This document shows, piece by piece, positions 22,701-34,700 of a stretch of DNA of 64,000 nt. A model generated the notes under the pieces. The model was given only the letters and a program-made list of their open reading frames with translations. It ran no database searches and had not been told where the DNA came from. Numbering within the stretch: the first letter of the stretch is position 1; every line of letters starts with the position of its first letter. This DNA is from Branchiostoma floridae (Eukaryota; Chordata; Leptocardii; Amphioxiformes; Branchiostomatidae): the NCBI RefSeq assembly GCF_000003815.2, contig NC_049995.1:17869777-17933776 (forward strand), read 5' to 3'. The position numbers and the translations under genes are program-made.

Positions 22701-25700
22701 CGGTCCAATAAGAAAAACTCGGTTTTGTACTGGTACGCTGTATCGATACCCAGCCCTATTCTGTTCAGTTAGAACAAGGTTAGAATCACATCATAGCTGG
22801 CTTAGTGGTGGAAGTTGCTGCAGATTTAAGCTGTCTTATTGGATGAGAATGGACCAATCACATGGTACCTTTCATAACTATACATCACCATTTTATGGTT
22901 TGGATTAGCCAATCATAGGACCTAATTGGATGGACCAATGGTGGTGGACCATTTCCTTGTTACAGATTAAAATGGTTAGAATTAGCCAATCACAGGGCCC
23001 AATCTGATTGACCAATCATGGTGCCTCATGCTAGGATTAGCCAATCACAGGATACCTTTTGATAGAAGAATCGCAGAGAAAAAGGACTTTTGATTGACGA
23101 ATGTGTTTATTTGTGATTGTATTTATTTACGTTTTGTTTAAGCGTTTATTAATTCAGATAGAATCCACATTTATTATTTTTAATAGTAAAATACATACAA
23201 TATAATACTTGCAAGTCATTATGTAGCCATTTTCTCATACCAAGTACAAACATAGATATACATGTATAATGTCATTATGTATACTACAGTCAAACCTGTC
23301 TATAGCATCCACTCAAGGGACTGGAGAAATATGGCCACTATGAAGAAAATGTTGATCAATTGACCATGAGCAAGCTACACATGATTTCAGTTCCCACTAA
23401 TCTTTCTCACCAAGTAACATTGTCTCAATTGGTAAATTCACCGACAAACACTTTAATGCTCAAGGCATGCATCCCTTCTGCTACCGCCAAAATGACCCTG
23501 TCAGGAACTCTAAATCTTCGCAAACTACAATTTCAAACTCGGTGCAGGGTGACATAAGGCTGCAGTATGGTTGCATAGGTAGTGTTTCTGTATCAACGGG
23601 ACTGGAAATCGTGTGGCCGTGGCCGCGTTGGGCAGGTGGCCGGTAAGCATATTTCTTAATCATTACAAATCCAAGGGACCGACAAAAAGTGGCCACTATG
23701 GCCAGGTGGCCGGTATGCAAACTTTAAGGTGGCCGCTAGTACAAGTTTGACTGTATATGCAATTTATCACTTTAAGTTGCTACCAGGCATGTATTATATC
23801 CTTGGTAAGGGAAACCTGAAGACTTATGTGTATTTGTGGAAACAAGTCTACAGGAAAGACTCAAAACTTTTCTGCTTTTGTTCTGGAGACATTACGTAAC
23901 ATTATGTAACGTCCTTACTGTAACCAAGAAGAAATTAGTTTGATCTTTCATAGAACTGCCACGTTGTAACACTACAGATATCAAAACATGTAGCGAAATT
24001 TTGTTCTTTTCAATATTTCCAGTTTAGAACTGGCTCCTGAATGTGACTGTATAACATCCTCCGCTCCTAAAAATAGCGTCAGAACCACCAACAGGAAAAA
24101 GTTGTTTACTGTAGTAAAATCCCTTAGGGTGTATGTCAAAGGTCAGAGGTCATCTGGGATCGGTGCCAGAACACGTTTAGTGACTTTTCAACCAAGAAAT
24201 TGAGGAAAACGTTGATGTTTAGTGGCCAGAAGAGTGTTCAAAAGTCTGGTTTGTTGTTTTTCACACAAAATGGGGTTGATGATTTGCAAATGTAGTGAGA
24301 TTGATACGTACGTGATTAAATTTGTAATGACGGTTTCGTATTACAGAAGGCCTGATTAATTTTGCCACACAGTAATTATTCTTCTCGTTATACATGTGAC
24401 AAGAATGTCCATGGATGAAATGTAGCCAGAGTTTATTGTGATGACGGTGTTAATCACTCCAATATTAATTATAACGAGCTAGCGGGAATGAAGGTCATTT
24501 TAACACAGGTTTCATTACTTCCCAGGACATTTTGCTTTCTGGGCCAAGCCACTTAGATTTGTTGTTTTCCAACTGGAACAGAATTTCCGAATAGCAACAA
24601 ACATGAATAATTATGACAATAATGTTAATGCATAAAAATTGTCATAACACTTAGTTTTCTTGTGCATGGCATTTTTTTTTAGCATAACATATGTAAGACC
24701 AAGGAAAAAATGTTGTGTTTCCTGTTTTCCCTACCCTCCCTAGAAAAACCTGCTGACCCTAGGTCACAATTTTTTTATTCTTCTCCACTCCACGCAGGAA
24801 ACACAACCTAAAGTTTGACAATTCTATGAAACAATGTACAACATTAGCGTAGCCTATCTATACAGGGTAATTGCTCTATGGCATAACATCCACACATTTG
24901 ATGATGGACATGTAACCCTAAAAGGTCGTGTCCCTACTTGATATGCGAACGACCTTCGCTGTAATCACTGTTTGCATGTTGTGGACGGTCGTCAAGGTCG
25001 TCTCCGTGACCTTGGGATGACCTCTGCGCCAGGGGTTACGTGTCGTCTGTGCAGTGTTGAAAAATATTCCTGGAGAATTGGCCAGAGTGCCTGTCATTGT
25101 AGACTGACATTTGCATCTCATCTTGTTTATCACATGCAGGGTTCGAAATACACATACTTAACATGCAATTTGCACATAATTTTTGAGATTTGCATGTCAA
25201 AATTTTCTGAACTTGCAATCTTGCATGTTGAAAATACATGGCCTATAGTAAAAATACTGAGGCCACGATGCCTTTGTTTGTCTGACGGTGATCGTCACCG
25301 GTCATCAGTAGGTGTTATAAACAGTCAAATTCAGCTTTGCTGCAAACTAACATGCTTCAATTATGTGGATATCTTTCCAAAATTTGCAGTTCTGTCTATA
25401 TTGTCATGTGCCAATTTCAGTCCATCAACAGTGACAGAATGGGCAAAATTCTTATCCATCCAGAGCAGCAACATTCCACCAAAGTACAGAATGATGGCTG
25501 GTGACTAGAACATTGCAGTATAGACTAGTTGTATTTTGCATGTCAATATTTTAAATTGCACGTAAAATTTTCGTCAACTTGCAATTTTGCATGTAGCAAT
25601 AAAAAAGTATTTTGATCCCTGACATGTCAGAGTCCTCCCCAGAGGAAGGAAGAACGGAGGCCCTCCACTATACTCCTAGCCCAGCTCCACTATACTACTT

Positions 25701-28700
25701 TTGAAATTTAGTGTGTTTCTTCCCATTTTTTGGGTTAGTTTTGCTAAAATTAATGAAAATTCACAGATTTTTGTGCCAAGTGACATCACTTTTCCAGTTG
25801 GCATTGTCTGCAAAAACTTGTGAATGGGCGATGATGAAAACAATAGTCGTTTTGCCACTTCACAACAAAGGAATCAATGTAATACTAATATATTATACTT
25901 GTAGCATTTGACACCCTTTGTCATTGCAAAATGAACCCATTTTCATTGAAGCGCAGCACGTTGGTTTGCCCAGTAATTTTTGCCAGCCCCTCCACTATAC
26001 TAAAAAATTCTGGGGAGAACCCTGTGTGTTGTTCTCCATCTGGCCTAGGAAAAAAATGTTGTGTTTCCTGTTTCCCTACCTACCCTAGAAAAACCTGCCA
26101 ACCCTAGACTTTTTCTTGGATGGACAGTGGAGTCACATAGTTTCCAGTTAGAATTTTTATTCCTTGCTCAATCATGTGAATGTAAATCGTGTCCAGAATA
26201 GGTTTCTAATATTAGCTTTAAACCAATCCTTAACTTAACACTTTGATGAATCATTGAATGTGATGGAATTTTCCACATAGCAAAATTTTCTACAAGTTTC
26301 CACATTCCATGTAAGGTGGAGGAATTCACCCCCCCCTGTTATCGAATAATGACTCCTCCCCAGATATACCGTCTCCTCCCCTGAGTACCTCAGATGGACA
26401 GTCCCTATTCCAGCTCAAATTACATGAAAACATCACAAGAAGAATCTGATTACAGCCCCACCAAGCAGACCCCAGTGGCATTTTCCATCACATTGGATGA
26501 GTTACATGTATGTATGTTTGGCCTCTGGGGTGGAGTTACAGTACTTACTTCGAGCGCCGAAGGGGCAACGATCGTAGGGGGGTCCGGGAGCATGTTCCCC
26601 CTTTAGTCCATCATTGAGGACGGAATGGGCAAATTTTTGTCCATACCCAGCAGCAAAAATACGCTGGCTAGAACCCTGGTATGACTTTACTCGGGTCTTT
26701 TATGTAGTAAACAGTTTTGTTACCCGCATGAAAAATGGAGGTATTGTTTTCACTCTGGCGTTAGATGGTGATGTGTACATATGCGAGTGTCCGGCAGATT
26801 ACTGTAAATGCATTTAGTTTCCCAGGGATTTAATTTCGCGGTAGCGGGAAAAAGGACTTTTCGCGGTGGATTTAAGTTCGCGGTAACATCATAGACTACA
26901 ATCTAATACCATAATAGAAAAATGTTCGCGGTACTTTTAACTTCGCGGTGAAGTGGTCACCGCGAAAACTGCGAACATTAATCCACCGTGAACATTTCTG
27001 CATTTACAGTATCGTGTAAATGGTTTGCAGTCTGTTGTTTGCTTGATGATTCTTAAAAGTTAAAGAGTGCCTCCTGGTGACCAACCTTGGAACTGCAGCA
27101 CTCCATTTTTTGTGTGTCCAGCTGATGAATATCTTAATAAACCCTTGATGTGTTGTGATGATATTTGTTAGGTGGTTGTCACCTGGCTGTCCTTCATCAG
27201 GGTTTGAAATCCTTTTTTCAGGTAACGTTGAAAATTACCTGCATCAGACAAATTTTACCTGCACCACTCTGAATTTAAGAATTATGGATCATACTAAAAT
27301 TGTTATGTTAAGTTAAACCGTTGCTATTTTTTCTTTTATGCTTAATGGTAACCCGTGGTAACAGTCAATGCAGCTAATAACAATCCATATATACACTACA
27401 TCATATAACATTTATGAATAAAACCCAGTACATGGGCCAGTGCAGGTTAGGTGCAGGTAGACACCAGAAATACCTGCACAGCTCCAATTTTACCTGCACT
27501 AACCTCATTTTGTGCCTTCTGTAGGCCGACATATTTTTACCAGCATTTTATTGTTTTTTATTCAGTAAATAGATTAATGAGCTTTTGGTGTCTCCAGCTT
27601 TGAATTTTTTTCACTCACTGTTAGGGAGCCCATATTGTTTGTTTGTTTTATTCTGCTTTTGAAATATACAAAAACATTGAGACTTGAGGAACCATCCAAC
27701 AGAATTATGATAATAACACAAAATCATGAATTCCGGATTAGACAAGAATACTGTACATTGTAATGCAAATGCTAACCAAAGATTTCAGTGTAGCCATAAC
27801 AATACCAAACAGAAATCAAAATCTATTTTGTACTTTGTGTAATAGTCGTTGCCATACATTGTACCATGTACAGTTGTTGTGCTATAAAGTTTATATATAT
27901 TCTTTTGCATCTGAGATTCTTGAATCCCATATCGTTAATTTTCATTATCATATAGCCAGATGGAGTTGGCCAATCAGAGGCCCCCATTTCCCATGGGTTA
28001 TCAGGCAGTAACCTCAAAAGTGGTCGGTTATTCTAATAACCGACCACTTTTTGGACCGCACCATTATACAGGGGACAGTCATGAATTTTTTTTGTACTGT
28101 TGTTTGTGTGTAAACCATGCATAACTGTCAAAAATATTATGATTGATTGGTTATGTTAATTAGGGCTCCACATGGGGAATATAGGGATACTTGAAAAGGA
28201 ATTATGCTGATTTTACACATTTTCATTATGGCTTTCTAACGTGATTAAGCCGGTACCTTCCTAAATCACTTCATATATACGTACTTTGTCGTGCCCAAGT
28301 GAAAAGGCTCTGCATGGGGGGTACCAGGACTCCACTTAATACATGTAGTTTGTATTGCAAATAACNNNNNNNNNNNNNNNNNNNNNNNNNNNNNNNNNNN
28401 NNNNNNNNNNNNNNNNNNNNNNNNNNNNNNNNNNNNNNNNNNNNNNNNNNNNNNNNNNNNNNNNNTGGTTATCGCACCTGACCAGGGATTATCTCACCAT
28501 ATACACCTCGGGCCGGGGCATTAACCCTTAATTGTTAAATCTGTCATTTTATTGGTATTAATTTAATAAGAATTCAACAGTTTCATGTCATGAACCTCCG
28601 ATGAAGTGTTTTTTTTTCTTTCTTCTTTCTTTATTCATTAAAATCAACCTTACAGAGATTATTTCTTAGCAGAAGCACCTCTGAATGCCGTTGATCTTAC

Positions 28701-31700
28701 AATGTGACTCAAAGTAGATTCTATCAACAACTAGACAAGTGTAGTTCACATGACATATACAATACATAGACAAATAAAAACACTTAGGTATCAGTCATTG
28801 ATTTGTTGTACAGTCTGATTGCATAATTTGTATAGTGTAGGAATGAGTTGCGCAGTCTGGATCAGAAGTTCAGATCTTTAGTACGGATGTGCTAAAAAAA
28901 ATGAGTCTGTCCGAACAAGCAAAAGTCCGTCCCAGGACGGAAGAACGGGTCCTGGAGACTGCCACACCCTTGTGCTGGCTGTTTTGTAAGATGGATTGCT
29001 AACTCGTTAATCAGTGAGATTAATCCCCAGGTCATTAACCAGGGGTTTAATTACTGAATCATTAATCTGTGTGATTAATCCCCAGGTCGTTAACCAGGGG
29101 TTTAATTACTGAATCATTAATCTGTAAGATGAATGACTAACCCATCCATATCTGCTGCAGGTACCGAGGTATGCTACAGAGGGGCGGGACCAAACAGCCA
29201 AGCAGGTACGGACGCTTCGTTTTTGTTTGTTTATTTATAGAGATTCTCCATATACATGTACATAATGTACAATGGCAAAACAGGTGTCAGAAGACAACTT
29301 TTCAAAGCCCCCATACCAAAAGCATAATAAAATGATACATCAAATGATAATACATATAAATACAATTAAGGTTAAAGTCTTTGAAGAACAAATTTAATGC
29401 AAATCAATGCTTGAACCTTTGTTTATTCATGAAAGCTCAAATCATCCTGCAGGCCACTTTTCATTGAGGTCATGGGGGAAGAGGTATACGTAAGGGTTAG
29501 ACATCGTATATAACAGAGATACAGTTTACATTACAAGTCCTGAGGAGTCTTATAAGTCTATTTAAGTAAATCATTATTTTGTACCCACAGATTCAGCCAG
29601 TCGGTGGACATGAGTGGTGGCCCGCCGGTACTTCCGTGGGAGACCACCGGGCCCGACACAGCGGAGGGCGGGAAGAACTGGGACGCAGCAAAGGACAAAC
29701 CGGCCGACTATCCCCGAAAACTCTCGCTCGGTCAGTAACACCGAAAACTATCCTTGTGTCAGTTCACACCTAGCTTTCTAAACCAGGGCTCGAAATTCAT
29801 TTTGGGGATTTGGTGCACTGGTGCACCCAGCTAAAAAAATTGGGTGCACCAAAAATTTTTGGGTGCACCACTTAAATGTAAGTAAACAAATAACCTAATA
29901 ATAACAAGCTATCAAATTCTTAAGCAAGTACCATGACAGACATTTTTATTATCTTTCTAACACTTGGATGTCAAGAATATGATGTAAAAAATGTAAACTA
30001 GTATACTTTGATATCTTTACACACATAAACGTAAGAAAATATTTGGGTGCACCCTGTGCACCCACTGAAAATAATTGGGTGCACAGCTCCAATTTTGGGT
30101 GCACCTGGGTGCACATGCACCCTGTATTTCAAGCCCTGCTAAACCAAACCCTAACCCTATGCCAGAAAAATGTCTCTGGGTCAGTTCACACCTACAGGTT
30201 CACATAGTTCCTAACCCAAACCCTAACCCTATCCCAGAAAAATGTCTCTGGGTCAGTTCACACCTACAGGTTCACATAGTTCCTAACCCAAGCCCTAACC
30301 CTATCCCAGAAAAATGTCTCTGGGTCAGTTCACACCTACAGGTTCACATAGTTCCTAACCCAAGCCCTAACCCTATCCCAGAAAAATGTCTCTGGGTCAG
30401 TTCACACCTACAGGTTCACATAGTTCCTAACCCAAGCCCTAACCCTATCCCAGAAAAATGTCTCTGGGTCAGTTCACACCTACAGGTTCACATAGTTCCT
30501 AACCCAAACCCTAACCCTATCCCAGAAAAATGTCTCTGGGTCAGTTCACACCTACAGGTTCACATAGTTCCTAACCCAAACCCTAACCCTATCCCAGAAA
30601 AATGTCTCTGGGTCAGTTCACACCTACAGGTTCACATAGTTTCTAACCCAAACCCTAACCCTATCCCAGAAAACTGTCTCTGGGTCAGTTCACACCTACA
30701 GGTTCACATAGTTTCTAACCCAAACCCTAACCCTATCCCAGAAAAATGTCTCTGGGTCAGTTCACACCTACAGGTTCACATAGTTCCTAACCCAAACCCT
30801 AACCCTATCCCAGAAAAATGTCTCTGGGTCAGTTCACACCTACAGGTTCACATAGTTTCTAACCCAAACCCTAACCCTATCCCAGAAAAATGTCTCTGGG
30901 TCAGTTCACACCTACAGGTTCACATAGTTCCTAACCCAAACCCTAACCCTATCCCAGAAAACTGTCTCTGGGTCAGTTCACACCTACAGGTTCACATAGT
31001 TCCTAACCCAAACCCTAACCCTATCCCTGAAAACATCAATGCTTTCCCCTCATCGGCTTAGTGATAGAAAAAAAACATCTAAATCCACACTGATGGGGCC
31101 AGAACAGGGCTCGAAATACNNNNNNNNNNNNNNNNNNNNNNNNNNNNNNNNNNNNNNNNNNNNNNNNNNNNNNNNNNNNNNNNNNNNNNNNNNNNNNNNN
31201 NNNNNNNNNNNNNNNNNNNACTCTGAATTTAGGGAGTATGGATCATACTAAAATTTTCAGGAACCATTGCTATTTTTTATCTTATACTTTATTGGCAGTA
31301 ACAGTCGATGCAGCTAATAACAATCCACATAAACCTACATCATAGGACATTTATGTATAAAACCCAGTACATGGACCAGTGCAGGTAGACACCAGAAATA
31401 CCTGCACAGCTCTAATTTTACCTGCACTAACCTGCATATGCCCAGTACATGAACCAGTGCAGGTTAGGTGCAGGTAGACACCAGAAATACCTGCACAGCT
31501 CTAATTTTACCTGCACTAACCTGCATATGTAGGTGGTATTTCGAGCCCTGCAGAAGAATTTCACTACTCAGTGATTTTAACACCTGATAAAGTCTATGTA
31601 CCAATATTATCAAGCCTTTTCTATGACCCAAACGGGGTTTGAACCCATTTCTTCCTGACCTCAAAGAGGGCACCTTATAGGATATAAGAGAATTCTTTTG

Positions 31701-34700
31701 ACACAACCAGCAGTTACTTACATTGCTTACGTTTTGATGTCTCTCAGACACCTTCGTCAGGGCTTTTAACTTAAGTTCTGCTTCTCACCACTATATGTAG
31801 CCGATGTAGGTGGCGCTTTTGCGGTGCCCGCCTGTTGTCTTCCCTGTCTGACCTTCGCCCCCTCCCAGTCAATTACGCAATTGTTCCTGGCGATATGGTC
31901 TGTAACTGCCGACTTCTTTTCTTTTCGGAAGAGCACCTTATGTTGCCAGGCATACCTGTCCTTGGTACTGAACACCATCCACACACATTTGTGATATATC
32001 GGGTGAATTTGCATCCAGTAGGTACCCAGTTTTTTTTAGTAATGAGGCTGATTTACATGTACGTGATCAAGGCACCTCCATTTTACGGCAAATTCGTAAT
32101 ATTATTGCTAAAATGTAGTTATCACACAAGTGTGAAGGTTTCCACTCAGGCTTTTAGCTAGGATTTTATCAAAGGGTGTCCAAATTTCTTGCCGTTCGGC
32201 AAGCGCTGCAGGGGCGAGTATTGTAGGTGGTCTGGGAACATCCTCACTCAGAAAATTTTGAAATTTATAACTCTCTGAAACACCATTTCTCACATCTTGA
32301 GGTGCACATTTTGGGGAACGAAGGAAATTTACTGTCAGACAGGCCACATGTGACCTGTAGCATCCCTGGTCAATCAGAATTTCATGCTTGTCAGAGGATG
32401 TGCTCCCCAGTGTAAGGCTGTACAATCTGAGTTATTTTTTTAACAGGCTGTACAATGTACGCCTGTATGGCTGCCTGGCTATAAGCCTGTTTCCACTGCT
32501 GTTGTTTTTGTACAGACTCCCAGGATGTTGCCAAGTCTCCTCACGAGAAGAAAGGCGCCCGTCGAACTCGCTCGCTCCCAAAACCCAAGGGCACGTCCGA
32601 GTACGTGGTAAGTACAGCAGGGAACGGGGTAACACTCTTGCTCCCAAAACCTGAAGGCGTGTCAGATTATCCTTCCATCCGCCCATTCATTCATTCACTC
32701 CTTCATTCATAATGATTTATTCATTCTTAGAAAGAAAGAAGCAACAGTCAGTCTCCTGGATCCATTTTCACACACCGTAGTCTAAATTTTGTCCATAAGC
32801 CAGTGGTCTATCAGTCTTGTTTACTTATTTCTGGTTTTTGTTTACCCAAAGGTTCAGAAGACCGACTCGTTGGCTAGGATCAGATTTGTTTACTTGTTTT
32901 GTTTTTGTTTACCCCAAAGGTCCAGAAGAGCGACTCGCTTGCTGGAATCGCCCTCCAGTTCGACACGACGCCGTCAGAGCTGGCCAGACTGAACAAGCTG
33001 CCGACCAGGATGGTGTTCCCTGGCATGGTGCGTCGTCTGTAGTGTCTGTGGTGTCTGTAGTCACTGTGTCTGTAGTGTCTATAGTGTCTGTAGTGAGATA
33101 CATATTGTTTGTTCAGAAGCTGTTTATGCCTGACCCCCATGTTTGTTTGCTTGTGTGACTTTGGACGAGTGTGAATTTTGAAGCTCTACATGCTGACCCC
33201 CATGTTTGTTTGTTCAGAAGCTGTATGTTTGTTTATGTAGATGCTGTTCATGTCCACCCTAATGTTTGTTTGTTTGTTTATGTAGATGCTGTACGTGCCT
33301 GACCCTGATGTTTGTTTAGATGCTGTACGTGCCTGACCCTGATGTTTGTTTGTTTAGATGCTGTACGTGCCTGACCCCGATGCCTGGACCGATGAGGAAA
33401 CGTCCGTGTCCAGCAGTCCTGCCTCCCCCCCACCCTCGCCTGCAAGCACAGAGATTCCTTCGAGGAGATTCGTAAGTTCTTAGATTCCCTTAGAGGAGTT
33501 CCTGTGTTTGGGGAGAGCCACACCCAACACACATTAAAGAACCCACCGCACTTATTGAAAAGCGTAGGGGACCTTACCGATGTGATTGGATCAAACCAAC
33601 AGACTGGTCTCCTTGTTGACATCTTTGAAAGGTGATAGTCACCTGTTTTGTCAATCCCTCCACAAATGTGGTAAATCTAAATATTAAATAAACAAGTTTT
33701 TTTATTCCTTCCAGGAGATTTGTAAGTTTTCACTAGATTCCCTTAACAAGATCTCTTTTGCTATTCTTAGCATTCTTTTATTAACATTTTTTAGTCAATA
33801 CCATGTTTATTTACAAATGTGTGTGTTCATGACACGTTTGTTGATTGACATTTTTAACTTGCCTCTTGTTTTTCCCAAGGATTTGCCAGTTGTACGGGAA
33901 AAGGAACCCGCCGTAAGTTGCTCTCCTATGTAATCTTCAAGACTCAAAAGACCTGAAATTTTTCTTACACTGCTGAGTAGAAAAACAAAGAAACAATGCT
34001 GCTAGTAAGAGAGCATTAATTTTTGGGACGGTAGACAAGAAGAGGCTAATAACAAAGAGAGCCTTAACAAATCAGCACTTGCAATTAGCCCTCGGGAAAG
34101 AACTTGCGAAGAACTATTAAAGTACCCTATTAACGCATGTTTCCAACTTCAGTCGCAGGACCCAGGTCATGTGACCAGCCCCGCCCAGGTCGTGACCCCC
34201 AGCAGCAGCAGGCAGTCGTCGCTGGACGAGCTCGGCAGCCAGAAGGAAGACGAGTTCCACGAGCAGTTCCTCAAGATCAACGTCAAGTACATCACAGCTG
34301 GCAAGGTGAGTTCCTCAAGATCAACGTCAAATACATCACAGCTGGCAAGGTAAGTTCCTCAAGATCAACGTCAAGTACATCACAGCTGGCAAGGTGAGTT
34401 CCTCAATATCAACGTCAAGTACATCACAGCTGGCAAGGTGAGTTCCTCAAGATCAACGTCAAATACATCACAGCTGGCAAGGTAAGTTCCTCAAGATCAA
34501 TGTCAAGTACATCACAGCTGGCAAGGTCAGTACATCACAGCTGGCAAGGTCAGTACAGCACTCTGTATCTGTATCTGTATAGCCGGTATAACCGTCCTTC
34601 GGCGTAACACACCAGCACTGCTGGCAAGGTCAGACAAGGCCGAGTGTTCACAGCTGCCAGGGTAAATACGGCACTGCTAAAAAGGTCAGTCAAGGTCAGT

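Noticed and set aside
24972-25508. 178-codon open frame
   Set aside because: It crosses the end of a mobile element and shows no domain, splice support or sensible composition.
30140-31030. Interstitial telomere from CCCTAACCCTA motifs
   Set aside because: The motif is only a small part of a 72-bp unit and is not a pure hexamer tract.
30075-31061. 328-codon open frame with 24-residue repeats
   Set aside because: It is the 72-bp intron array read in one frame; the unit length is a multiple of 3 and the sequence derives from the exon 3 donor.
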